In this document: positions 48,025-57,416 of the stretch, in pieces
Position numbering within the stretch: position 1 is the first letter of the stretch
How the letters are laid out: each line of letters begins with the position of its first letter
NCBI GenBank assembly: GCA_963834855.1
Contig: CAWIDH010000016.1
Coordinates: 1 to 64,000, forward strand
Origin: DATJKD01 sp963834855
GTDB lineage: Bacteria > Pseudomonadota > Gammaproteobacteria > Steroidobacterales > Steroidobacteraceae
Direction: 5' to 3'
Length of the DNA stretch: 64,000 nucleotides
The notes under the pieces: generated by a model
Databases searched by the model: none
Told to the model about the DNA's origin: nothing
The model's input: the letters and a program-made list of their open reading frames with translations, nothing else
Made by a program: the position numbers and the translations under genes

Positions 48025-51001
48025 TTACGGATTACTTGGCGTCAGTACGAACGACGCGTTGCCGTAGTGGACGTAGTCGGCCCAGTCTCCCGAGCCGCCC
48101 GCCTGCACGGCGCGGCGCGCATCGCGGATCGCGGTGCCGAGCGTCCGTCCGGCCAGCAGGGGTGGATACAGGTGCGTCGAGAACGCGAGCGCCGCTTCGT
48201 CGCCGACCGGCCAGTGCGTGCCGAGGAAGTTGGCAACTCCGCCGACCAGGAACGCCTCGGCCAGGCTCGTCGACGGCTGGCGCGCGATGCGACGGCGGCT
48301 CGCGGTCCTGCGTCGCACGCGCGCCGCCTCACAGGCGTTGAAGAACACCAGCGCCGGCAGGTCGCCGATCCCGTCGAGATCGGCGCCGCGCAGCACCTCG
48401 TCCCGGGCGCAGACGAGCCCGCTTTCGCCCGGGCGGGCGGGATCGAAGTGGCCGTGTCCCGCGAAATGCAGGACATCGAATGCCCCCGTGCGCAGCAGCG
48501 AGCGCAAGCGGTCGCGCGTGGCGGCCGCACCCGCCAGCAACTCGACGTCCGCGCCCCGTGCTTGCAACAGTGGATGGAGTGCCGCGCCTTCCGCCGCGGC
48601 GCCGGGGAGATCCTCGGTCGGGTCGACCACCAGCAGCACACTCAGCCTCTCGCCCGCGATCCGCATCTCCCGCCACCGCGCGACGGAGAGCTGTTCGCTC
48701 GCATACCGGCGGCTGATCCCCTGTTCGAGCGCGGGCCAGGTCGAATCGATTCGGATCGCCTCCCAGGGCACCTGCGATGCTTCGCGGTCGTGCACGACGA
48801 CGAGCGCGTGCGAGGCCATGCTGGCGAGCCCCTCCCGTACGCTCGGTGCGAGCAGAGTGCGCGCAAGTCGCTCTCCGGCCCGGGCGAGCTCGCGCGAGGC
48901 GAGCACCGACAGCTCGATCCGCGCGACCTGCTCGCGCAGCTCCGCCTTGTCGACACTCATCGATCCGGCGAGCACCGCGGCCTTCGCGCCGGCCGTCAGC
49001 AGCGAGGCACGGCAGACGAGGCTGCTGCGCCCATCCTCGGCCATGGTCGCGAGGAGGTAGACCGGGTCGGCAGGGCGTTCCGTCCGAAGAACGCGCGGGC
49101 GTGCGGCGGGCCGGGGAGGGCGCGTGTCTTCCTCGTCGACGACGAGCTCGAAGTCATCCGCGGCAAGTTCCGCGGACACGCGAGCCATCGCCCGGCGCAG
49201 CGCCGCGAACTTGCGGCCGTCGAGCTCGCAGATCGTGATCCTGCGGAGCACGCGCTCCGGATCCGCGCGGCGCAGGCCCGCCAGGTAGCCGCGAAGCTGG
49301 CCTTCGAGCGCCGCGGCGACGCTGCTTCCGGACCCGGCGCCCAGCAGCACCGTGGCGAAGTCCTCGACGTGTGAGCGCGCGAACGCGCGGATGACATTTT
49401 CGGCCGCATACACCTGTGCGTCCTGGCCGAACTCGTCGAAATCACCCAGCCCCGCGAACACGGCGAACTCGGCGAGGAGCGCCGTTCGCGGGACCGGCAG
49501 CACGTAGACCTGCCCCAGGCTGCCATCGAACATGCGCCGCAGCGCCAGCTCGCGGATTGCGCCGCCGAGCCGCGCATCGAGCGCCGCCGCGGGACCGGTG
49601 GGATCGACGTTGCGGAACAGGCCCAGCACGACGGCGCGCGCGTTCGCATCCACGATGCTGCCGTGGACGATGCGGATCTCGAGCCTGCGCCGCCCGGGCG
49701 CACGGACCGCACGGGGGCGAAGTCGAGCGGCGGCGCGCGTCCCGGTCGGCACGCCGCCACGGAACTCGGGCGACACCACGGGCTCGAGCAGCCGCCGCCG
49801 CGCGTCCGCGGAGAGGTCCTGCCAGCGGACTTTCTGCGGTGCGATGCGCTTGAGCGCGGTCTCGTTCACGCGGCGGGACGTCGCGGCTCGCTCGCGCTTC
49901 AGGCTCGAGGGCAGGCGCTGTGTCTCGCCCGTGCGCAACAGGTCCACGACGGCGGAGATGACCCGGCCGTTGTTCGGGAGCCCGCCGTGCTTCTCGGCCA
50001 CGTACCAGGAGCGCGAGCCGGGCAGCTCCGCGAGCGCGAGCGGCACCGTGCCGTCACCGTCCTCGGTGAATTCGAACTCGAACTGGCCGCCCGTGCGTCG
50101 CAGCCCCGTGACCGTTTCCTGGCGGATGCCGATCACGTGCAGGCAACGCGCGTCGCCCGCAGGCCAGCCCCGGCGCGCCTGCTGGGCGGCGGCCAGCAGC
50201 TTCTGGTCCGGCCGCAGTGCATCGTCCGGCCAATCCGCGGCATCGAACAGGTCGGGGCCCGTCCCCTGCGCGACGGGCAGCAGTTCGTGCAGCGACGGCA
50301 GCGTGCGGAACACGATCCGCGCCAGGTCCTCGGCACTGTGGTGCAGGTCGAGCGCCGCCAGCTTGCGCACGGTCGGGTACACGCCGCGCATCGCGAGCAC
50401 CGGCGCGAACGAGCCGCCGTTCGGGGCGCCGATCTGCACGATGCGCCGGATGCGACGTCCGCCCCCGGCGAGCGCCGCCCGCGCGACGAGGCCGCCCATG
50501 CTGTGCCCGACCAGCATCACGTCGCGGCGCGCGTCGGCGTTCGATCCGCGCGTTCAGTTGTGCTGCGAGCGGTACCACGCCGAGCCGCCAGTCGTACGGG
50601 TGCGAACGCGCGTCGAATCCGGCGACCGCGAGCGAGAGCTTCAGCTTGAGTGCGTTGAGCCACATGATGCCGAGCGCCCGCAGGCGCGCCCCGCGCGGGA
50701 GCGCGAGGCGCGTCAGGTGGCCCGCCGCAGCCTCGATGATGTCGAGCCACAGCACGTCGTCGAGCAGCCGGCCGCGCGTGCCGATCCGCGAGCCCATGAG
50801 CCCCGGCAGGACGTAGACCGTGGGCCCGCCGCGCCGCCGCATCGCGCGTGCCTGTCGCGCGAGCTGGCTCAGCTCGCGATAGCCGTCTTCGCCCAGCAGC
50901 TCGACGAGCTCGGGCTTGCGCTCACCGGTCGCGAGCAGCCGCTCGATGTCCTCGTCGTGCAGCCGGTGGACCGGCAGCCCGGCCTTGGCGGCCGGGCTCA
51001 A
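48025..51001 (-). CDS. LCAT-like lipase / M17-N-like / CHAT protease fusion, one frameshift
   Basis: About 990 residues. Residues about 1-400 are a lipase: VYVLPGLMGSRIGTRGRL, SHPYDWRLGVVPLA, MLVGHSMGGLVARAAL (Ser about 165), EDGDGTVPLALAE (Asp about 317) and EKHGGLPNNGRV (His about 339), an LCAT-like triad. Residues about 440-590 resemble the N-terminal domain of M17 leucyl aminopeptidase (LEIRIVHGSIVDANARAVVL, TVLLGAGSGSSVAAALEG). The C-terminal CHAT domain has VLHFAGHGHFDPARPGESG (His about 849) and ALVFFNACEAAR (Cys about 887), an intact protease dyad. A one-base shift near 50520 separates the lipase N-terminus. No signal peptide is visible, so it is probably cytoplasmic. Start TTG 51001 is tentative. 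Function unknown. Confidence 0.85.
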
Positions 51002-51029
51002 GCGCCGGTTCCTCGCGGCCGCCGACGAA

Positions 51030-51936
51030 TCATCCCTTCGGTTCCTCCGTCAGCGCTGCGCGGATGGTGGCGGCGATCGCCGCGATCGCCGGACGGCGCG
51101 TCGTGGACTTGCGCCAGACGGCACCGATCGTACGCGACGGCTTCGGCTTCTCGAAGGGCCGCACCGCGAGACCGCGCGTCGCTCCGATCGGCGGATCGAT
51201 CGCGAGCTCGGGCAGCAGGGTCACACCGTGCCCCGCGGCGACCATCTGTCGCAGCGTCTCGAGGCTGGTCGCGCGGTAGTCCTGGGCTTCGTGGACGTCG
51301 ACCCGGCTGCAGACCTCGAGTGCCTGGTCGCGCAGGCAGTGGCCGTCCTCGAGCAGGAGCAGGGTCTCGTCCCGCAGGTCGTCGACCTTGACGCGCTTGC
51401 GAGTGGCGAGCCGATGCGAGGCCTGGCACGGCGAGGGCGAAGGGCTCCTCGTAGAGCACCTCGGAGACGAGGCCCTCCATCGGCGCGACCGGCAGCGCGA
51501 GCACTCCCAGGTCGATGTCAGCCGCCCGGAGCCGTTCGAGCAGCGGGGCGGTCTGGTACTCGTAAAGGAGCAGCTTGAGGTTTGGCAGCTCCCGCTGCAG
51601 GGCCGGCGCCACCCGCGGCAGCAGGTACGGCCCGACCGTCGGGATCAGCGCAACCCGCAGCTGGCCCGACAGGGGATCGCGCTCGGTCTGCGCCAGCTCG
51701 ACGATCGCGTCCGATTCCTGCAGCACGCGGCGGGCTCGCTCGACCACCTTCTGGCCGGTCGGGGTCAGCGATACCCGCCTGGGCTGGCGCTCGACCAGCG
51801 GCACGCCGAGGTAGCTCTCGAGCTTGCGGATCTGGGCGGACAGGGTCGGCTGGCTGACGAAACACCGCTCCGCCGCGCGGCCGAAATGCCGCTCATCGGC
51901 GAGGGCAACGAGGTAGCGGAGGTCGCGCAGGTTCAC
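51030..51936 (-). CDS. oxyR: LysR-family peroxide sensor OxyR, one frameshift
   Basis: About 301 residues. N-terminal winged helix: MNLRDLRYLVALADERHFGR, CFVSQPTLSAQIRKLESYLG. The effector domain is split by a shift near 51425 and carries LLLEDGHCLRDQALEVC, which gives the two redox cysteines in the spacing found in OxyR. This decides OxyR over other LysR proteins. It activates peroxide-defence genes when the disulfide forms. It is divergent from ahpC with an OxyR-type site between them. Confidence 0.92.
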
Positions 51937-51957
51937 GGCGGAAGGATAAGCGAAGCG

Positions 51958-51994
51958 ATAGTCTACGTCTATGGAACCGATAAGAACAATTCAT
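51958..51994 (+). promoter_or_regulatory. OxyR tetrad operator between oxyR and ahpC
   Basis: ATAG-N7-CTAT (51958-51972), a 7 nt spacer (51973-51979), then ATAA-N7-TCAT (51980-51994). The spacing is exactly that of the OxyR consensus of four contacts on one face of the helix; the second dyad has two substitutions. It starts 21 nt from the oxyR start and ends 64 nt from the ahpC start, so it can serve oxyR autoregulation and ahpC activation. Confidence 0.8.
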
Positions 51995-52058
51995 TAGATG
52001 TATCGATGCTGAGACTCGACAATACCGCCCGTCGAATCATCTCGATAGGAGAAAGTGC

Positions 52059-52598
52059 ATGCTCGGAATAGGCCAGAAGTTTCCCCCGTACTCCCTGACC
52101 GGCGTCGTCTCGAACGACCTCGAAAAGGCATTCAAGCCGTTTGACCAGAACACGGACGCCGGCAAGTGGAAGGTGTTCTTCTTCTGGCCGAAGGACTTCA
52201 CCTTCGTGTGCCCGACCGAGATCGCCGCGTTCGGGAAGCTCGACAAGCAGTTCCGCGACCGTGACGCGCAGCTCTACGGCGTCAGCATCGACTCGGAGTT
52301 CGTGCACCTTGCCTGGCGCAAGAGCCACGAGGACCTGAAGCACCTGCCGTTCCCGATGCTCTCTGACCTCAAGCGCGAGCTGTCCGCGGCGCTGGGCGTG
52401 CTCGACCCGGAGGCCGGTGTCGCGCAGCGCGCGACCTACATCGTCGACCCGCAGGGCGTGATCCGCTTCGTGTACGTGACCGACCTGTCGGTCGGCCGGA
52501 GCCCCGAAGAGGTGCTGCGAGTGCTCGACGCGCTGCAGACCGACGAGCTCTGCCCCTGCAACTGGAAGCAGGGCGAGGACACGCTCAAGGCTGCCTGA
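52059..52598 (+). CDS. ahpC: Alkyl hydroperoxide reductase C-type peroxiredoxin (2-Cys)
   Basis: 179 residues; ATG 52059 after AGGAGAAA. Peroxidatic Cys in FFWPKDFTFVCPTEIAAFG; resolving Cys region near the C-terminus ELCPCNWKQGEDTLKAA. SIDSEFVHLAWRKSHEDLKH and RATYIVDPQGVIRFVYVTD are standard AhpC1-type blocks. It reduces H2O2 and organic peroxides. Paired with ahpD downstream in place of ahpF, so reduction probably runs through AhpD. Controlled by the OxyR site upstream. Confidence 0.95.
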   Translation: MLGIGQKFPPYSLTGVVSNDLEKAFKPFDQNTDAGKWKVFFFWPKDFTFVCPTEIAAFGKLDKQFRDRDAQLYGVSIDSEFVHLAWRKSHEDLKHLPFPMLSDLKRELSAALGVLDPEAGVAQRATYIVDPQGVIRFVYVTDLSVGRSPEEVLRVLDALQTDELCPCNWKQGEDTLKAA

Positions 52599-52616
52599 GC
52601 CCTGGTTCGGAAATCC

Positions 52617-52666
52617 GTGTCGCGGCGGGGCCTGGTCCTACCCCCTGACCCGCCCCGCCGTGGCAC
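52617..52666 (+). terminator. Strong GC hairpin between ahpC and ahpD
   Basis: CGGCGGGGC (52623-52631) pairs perfectly with GCCCCGCCG (52652-52660), and the stem extends outward with GTGT/GCAC-type pairs to about 15 positions with two weak ones. The loop is 20 nt. There is no T run, so it may be a partial terminator or an mRNA-stabilising hairpin lowering ahpD relative to ahpC. Confidence 0.6.
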
Positions 52667-52702
52667 GTGACCCGGCCCTTCGAAGACGAACGAGGAGACG
52701 AC

Positions 52703-53263
52703 ATGTCGCTTGAGCAGATTCGTGAGTCACTGCCCGACTACGCGCGGGACATCCGGCTCAACCTGGGCACCGTGCTGACGCCGCAGGGCGCACCGGGTCT
52801 CACCGAAAAGCAGATCGCGTCGATTGCGCTCGCGAGCGCCATCGCGGCGCGCAACGTCGAACTCGCCCGCGCGGTCGAGGAATGGGCGCGCGGCAAGCTC
52901 GATGACACGAGCGTCGCGGGCGCGAAGGCCGCGGCTGCCATCATGGGGATGAACAACGTCTACTACCGCTTCCTCCACCTGGTCGAGGACGAGGAGTACG
53001 GGAAGCTGCCCGCGCGCCTGCGGATGAACGTCATCGCCAACCCCGGCATCGACCGGCTCGACTTCGAGTTGGTGAGCCTTGCCGTGTCGGCCGTGAATGG
53101 CTGCGGGCTCTGCATCACTTCGCACGAGCGCAAGCTCCGCGAGGACGGCTTGAGCCGCGAGGCCGTGCAGAGCGCGGTGCGCATCGCCGCGGTGATCCAC
53201 GCGGCGGCGGGCGTGCACGAGTACGAGCGGTCGGCGGCGCGAGACCTCGACCAGGCCGCCTGA
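52703..53263 (+). CDS. ahpD: AhpD-like alkylhydroperoxidase / carboxymuconolactone-decarboxylase-fold protein
   Basis: 186 residues from ATG 52703 (GAGGAGACGAC upstream). Catalytic motif VNGCGLCITSHERKL with CxxC and the downstream His, plus AAIMGMNNVYYRFLHLVEDE and ARLRMNVIANPGIDRLDFEL, all typical of AhpD. It is expected to recycle AhpC and to have weak peroxidase activity. Located 104 nt after ahpC, with a hairpin between. Confidence 0.94.
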   Translation: MSLEQIRESLPDYARDIRLNLGTVLTPQGAPGLTEKQIASIALASAIAARNVELARAVEEWARGKLDDTSVAGAKAAAAIMGMNNVYYRFLHLVEDEEYGKLPARLRMNVIANPGIDRLDFELVSLAVSAVNGCGLCITSHERKLREDGLSREAVQSAVRIAAVIHAAAGVHEYERSAARDLDQAA

Positions 53264-53282
53264 GGTCGCCTGGCCTGCCGGG

Positions 53283-53311
53283 CGGGCCCGCAACCTTCGG
53301 GGGCGGGTCCG
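53283..53311 (+). terminator. Hairpin after ahpD
   Basis: CGGGCCCGC (53283-53291) pairs with GCGGGTCCG (53303-53311), nine pairs including one G-T, with an 11 nt loop, 20 nt after the ahpD stop. No T run follows. Confidence 0.5.
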
Positions 53312-53316
53312 TCTCC

Positions 53317-53322
53317 TATACT
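53317..53322 (+). promoter_or_regulatory. Probable -10 box of the NUDIX gene
   Basis: TATACT ends 7 nt before the ATG at 53330. A start of transcription at the usual distance would fall on or next to the A of ATG, implying a leaderless mRNA. There is no ribosome site between the box and the ATG. No clear -35 box is seen. Confidence 0.5.
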
Positions 53323-53329
53323 TGGGCGC

Positions 53330-53773
53330 ATGCAGTCCCGACCCCCGCGACTCTCGGCCGGCGTCGTCGTCGTGCGCGAGACCCCCGACGGCTGGCGGTT
53401 CCTGCTGCTGCGCGCGTTCAGCCACTGGGACTTTCCCAAGGGCATGGTCGAGGGTGACGAGGACGCGCGGGCGGCCGCGGTGCGCGAGGTCCGCGAAGAG
53501 TCGCTCATCGACGACCTGAAGTTCGCGTGGGGCGACGCCTCGACGCTCACCGGCCCCTACAGCCGCGGGAAGGTCGCCGAATACTTCATCGCCAGTACCA
53601 CGACCGAGGAAGTCACGCTCCCGGTGAACGACGAGCTCGGCCGCCCCGAGCACAGCGAGTATCGCTGGGTCGATTACGACGAGGCGATGCGGATCGTCTC
53701 CCCGCGGGTCCGCCCGGTCGTGCAATGGGCGGCGCAGGTGATGAATCTGCCTTCCACTCGAAGCGGACCTTAA
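53330..53773 (+). CDS. NUDIX hydrolase
   Basis: 147 residues. The Nudix box spans residues about 38-60, from GMVEGDEDARAAAVREVREE to the following S, matching G-x5-E-x7-REVxEE. Preceded by LRAFSHWDFPKG and followed by EYRWVDYDEAMRIV. The layout resembles diadenosine-tetraphosphate hydrolases of the MutT family. It hydrolyses a nucleoside diphosphate linked to a variable group; the substrate is not fixed by the sequence. Confidence 0.9.
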   Translation: MQSRPPRLSAGVVVVRETPDGWRFLLLRAFSHWDFPKGMVEGDEDARAAAVREVREESLIDDLKFAWGDASTLTGPYSRGKVAEYFIASTTTEEVTLPVNDELGRPEHSEYRWVDYDEAMRIVSPRVRPVVQWAAQVMNLPSTRSGP

Positions 53774-53850
53774 CTACCGAAACCGCCGTCGCCAACGCTG
53801 GCGTGGGACGTTCGACTCGCGACTCCCGTTGTCCTGCCAGGCGCCGTGGT

Positions 53851-56124
53851 TCATGACCGTCTGCGCAGCGACCCGGCGAGGCCGAGCAGCAGCAGCGAGA
53901 ACAGTCCGAACCCGCCACCACCCGACCTGGAGGACGGTGTGGACGGCGTCGGCGGGCCGGACGTCGGCGGTGGCGGGACGTTGGCGGCGGCGGTGGCGGT
54001 GGCGGGGGTCCTGCGGCGGCGGGTCCGGTGGTGGCGTCCGGCGGTGACTGGTCGTTATCGAGGATCGTGAACGAAACCGTCGAGCGCGGGCCGACGATCG
54101 CCCCGCCGGTTGGCCCTAATAGCTGCACCGAAAACTGTTCGGCGTCCTCCTCGACTTCGTCGTCGAGTATCGTGAACTGCACGACTCGTGCACCTGCGTC
54201 GCCGTCGGGCCATGTCAGCGTCACAGGGTCCGAGGAGTAGTCGGCGCCGCCGAAAGCAGTTCCTGTCACAGGAGCGACGATGACGGATACCACGCCATCG
54301 AAGTAGAGGTTCCGCGACACGGTGACTGTGACGGAGCCGACGGACTCCGGGATGTTTTGCTGCACAGCTGTCGATCGAGAACTGGCCGCCTGGCTCTCCG
54401 TCGGCGGCGATCACGACGGTTCCAATCCGGGTGCCGAGACCCGCATCACCCTCCACAACCGAAAGCGCCACTTCGAAGGCCTCGAATTCCTCGGCTACGG
54501 CACCATCGGGGTCCGGCACGATCGGTATGACGACCTGCTTATCGCCGCCATCACCGTCCTCCCAGGTGAGGGTGCGCTTGGTCGACGGTGTAATCCTGTC
54601 CCGCCGTGGCCCTCTCGTTGGCTGGGAGCGACGTAGCTGGCTGAGTCTGCACGAGGGCGCTGACACGGCCCGCACGGCTACTACGACGCACCGTTACGAC
54701 CGCTTCCCCGGCTGCCTCCTTCACTTCGACATGTGTTGGCACAACGTCCAGCACGCCCGGCCCGTCGCCCGCCGCCGCTCGCCTCCCTGCAGCTTCGCCA
54801 GGAATGGCCGTTGCGGAGACGTGGCGGAGTCGCCGCCGGCGATCAGCACGTCGCCGCCCTGGAAGGCGACGTCATGAATGATCGGCTCCGCTTGGTGCTC
54901 GGCCGGCAGATCGATCAGGGTCGAGCCACCGTTGCCGAAAATCTCGTCGAGGGCGCCGTTGGCCTGCAGCCGCATGACGAGCGCCGCCGGCACGCCCGCC
55001 ACGCTGCGTCCGGCCACGACGATCGAGCCGCTGTCCGACACGTCGAGCGCCGTCACCTCGTCCATCGCACCCGGAACGGCACCGCGCGTACTGAAAGTCT
55101 CGTCGCGGTTACCACTCGAGAGCAGGCGAACGGCGAACCCGTTGGTGGCGAACTCAGGCCGGCCCAACCGGCCGCCGACCAGCAGCCGCCCATCGGCCTG
55201 CGCTGCCATGGAGCTGCAGCTCACAGCAAAGCCGGATGACACCTCGAGATCCGCCACCCCCTGCACGCCGAAGGATCCATCCAGCGCGCCTCGGGCGGTC
55301 AGCGCAAGCACGGTGCAATTGGGGACGTTCTGGACGGGCACGTCACCGAGGTAGTTCCTGGTGACTCGGTACCCGCCGTTAGCCACCCGCACGATTCTGG
55401 GAAAGACGTCGTGGAAGTTTGCGGGGCCGGTGTAGACGCCGGAGTTACCAAAGGTCTCGTCGAGCACGCCGTTTGCGAGCAGACGCAGGACGATCAGCCG
55501 ATCGTTCCGCACGCCGGCAACGACGATGCGGCCGTCTGGCTCCAGGACCACCGAACTGCCGACGGGTCGGGCGAGCTCGTGCGACTCGAAGTGCACGAGG
55601 CCACCCCCCCAAACGTGGCGTCGAGCGAACCGTCGATGTTCAGCCTGAACACCGTCAGCATCGCGACGTCTCCTGGTGACCGTCGCGTACGGCCTACGCC
55701 GACGACTCTGCCGTCGGGGTACGCAACGACGTCGAGCACCTGGGTGTCGCGGAGTTTGACTTCGGAGCTCAGGTCGATCGACCCGTTCTTGAACGCCCGG
55801 CCAACGAAGCCGGAAGCGAAGCGTCAAAGGGTCGTAAAAGGGGTCGCCGTCACAGCCGTAGCCGATGCACTCGTACTCGCCGCCGCCGAAGGCGAAGCAG
55901 TCCTCGCCGCCGTCGCCCCCGCAGAAGGTGCCGTCCAGCGGCGCGACGGCCCAGGCCGGCCCGGGGAAGTTCACCAACGGCCCGACGCGGCCGTCGTCGC
56001 CGAATGTCGTATCAAAATCGCCCGGCGCACTCAATGCGACGGGGCCGAGCAGACCCGACGACAGCAGCGCCCCGGGCGCCGCGTCCCGCGCGCGCCTCAG
56101 GATCATGGCTACCGCTTGCTTCAT
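53851..56124 (-). CDS. Secreted delta-60-repeat / Calx-beta protein with GlyGly-CTERM tail, frameshifted
   Basis: From ATG 56124 (MKQAVAMILRRARD). A leader is followed by delta-60 repeats with the L-D-x-x-F-G signature: DFDTTFGDDGRV, ANGVLDETFGNSGV, RGALDGSFGVQGV, SGNRDETFSTRGA, NGALDEIFGNGG. Then come Calx-beta domains (ADYSSDPVTLTWPDGDAGAR, EEDAEQFSVQLLGPTGGAIV), a Pro linker, and at the end SGGGGFGLFSLLLLGLAGS followed by LRRRS and TGA at 53851. That end is a GlyGly-CTERM sorting signal: glycine run, hydrophobic helix, basic tail. Shifts occur near 55800, 55610, 54770, 54640, 54600, 54370 and 54000. Such proteins are processed by a rhombosortase. Confidence 0.75.
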
Positions 56125-56164
56125 GGCCGCCTGCCCTGTTTTTCGATTGATTGCGGTTCCGGCA

Positions 56165-56300
56165 TGCCGGCGGCAGACTGACCGCGAACGCGGAGTGGCT
56201 GCCATCGATCGCGTTTACCGCGTCGTACACGGCGGCAAAGACGTATGCCACGTCGACGATGGCGCCCGAGGGCGGCCGACCGGCGTTGGATGTTCCCTCG
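56165..56300 (-). pseudogene. Fragment of a vanadium-haloperoxidase-like gene
   Basis: Between the HAF gene and the delta-60 gene the minus strand reads RPPSGAIVDVAYVFAAVYDA and then VNAIDGSHSAFAVSLP. It matches the start of the haloperoxidase family, where A-x-V-H/Y-A-A-V-H/Y-D-A-V is conserved; the intact gene at 57417-58690 has LDIALVHAAVHDAVQANQGR. No start codon or downstream domain belongs to it. Confidence 0.65.
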
Positions 56301-56305
56301 ATACG

Positions 56306-57226
56306 TCACTTGTCGTCCCCGCGGTCGCGCAGGAATCCATGGACCGATCCGTCCTCCGCGACGTAGGTGCCCACGACCTGGCCCGAGGCGTTGATGCCAT
56401 TGGCCACGGTTTCGAGTGCGCCTGGAAACTCGAGCTCTTCGAACCCGCGGCGCGTCAGCAGAAATGCGCGCGTGAAGCAGTCGTCGCAGCCGGCAGTGTT
56501 CCAGCCGCCGACGATGTCCCCCTGGACGTTGACCCCGAACGCCCGGGTGTGTTCGGCGCCCGGAACGTCGATCGACTGGTAGCCGCCCTTCTTGAGCACG
56601 AACCCGTGCGAGATACCGTTCAGGTCGATGTAGCCGCCGACGATCCGGGTGACGCTGTTGCCCATTCCTATGGTGACGTCGGCGCCCGGGAAGTCGATGT
56701 CTCGATAGCCGCGCCTATCGCGCAGGAAGCCATGGACCCCTCCGTTTTCGCCCCCCACGTAGAAGCCGACGATCCGCCCGGCATCATCGATGCCGCGGGC
56801 CGACGTCAACCCGCTGCCCGGTGGATCGATGGTCGTGAAGCGGCCGCGCCGGAGCAGATAGCCATAGAGGGCGCCATGTCCGTCCGGATTACCGCCAAGG
56901 TCGTAGCGTCCGACCACGTCGCCCCGATTGTTGATACCGAAGGCGGCGGTCGGCCCAAGCGCTTCAGGGGCGTCGATCAGCCTGAAGACGCCGCGACGCA
57001 GCAGAAAGCCGTGCGGTCCGTTGGCGTCCTCGCATATCCCGACGATGTCGCCGCGGTCGTTGATGCCTCGTGCCTCGGTATGGAACGAGTCGGGGCAGTC
57101 GATGGCCTCGTAGGTCTCTGCGTCGGCTCGGGTGGCTTGCGGCCAGCCGAGGGGGAGCGCCGAGACCAGCAGGCCGGTCAGCGCCAGCCAGCGGCGGCGA
57201 GTGATGTGTGGCGTGTGAGTGTGCAT
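56306..57226 (-). CDS. Exported HAF-repeat protein
   Basis: 306 residues. The N-terminus THTPHITRRRWLALTGLLVS looks like a Tat-type signal (twin arginine then hydrophobic core). The body is six HAF units of about 45 residues: ANGPHGFLLRRGVF, ALYGYLLRRGRF, GGVHGFLRDRRGYR, GISHGFVLKKGGYQ, FTRAFLLTRRGFE and GSVHGFLRDRGD. Each is followed by IDxPGA-type text and GINxxGDIVG. It probably forms a beta-propeller-like extracellular domain; function unknown. ATG 57226 follows GGAGGT. Lies between two haloperoxidase-related sequences. Confidence 0.8.
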   Translation of the reverse strand: MHTHTPHITRRRWLALTGLLVSALPLGWPQATRADAETYEAIDCPDSFHTEARGINDRGDIVGICEDANGPHGFLLRRGVFRLIDAPEALGPTAAFGINNRGDVVGRYDLGGNPDGHGALYGYLLRRGRFTTIDPPGSGLTSARGIDDAGRIVGFYVGGENGGVHGFLRDRRGYRDIDFPGADVTIGMGNSVTRIVGGYIDLNGISHGFVLKKGGYQSIDVPGAEHTRAFGVNVQGDIVGGWNTAGCDDCFTRAFLLTRRGFEELEFPGALETVANGINASGQVVGTYVAEDGSVHGFLRDRGDDK

Positions 57227-57416
57227 GGATGTACCTCCGCCATCGCGCAGCAGGAACCCGTGGGAGTCGCCGCCGCGTCGGGCGCGCGGCTCAAGGATCC
57301 GCGGCGGCTGTTCAATTACTGCCTCGCCTGCCCGGTCGTGCCGGGAGCGGTCGCGACGACCTGCTCCCGGCGCCCCCCTGTGCCCGCGGACGGGCTCGTT
57401 ATCACTTCGTGGCCGA

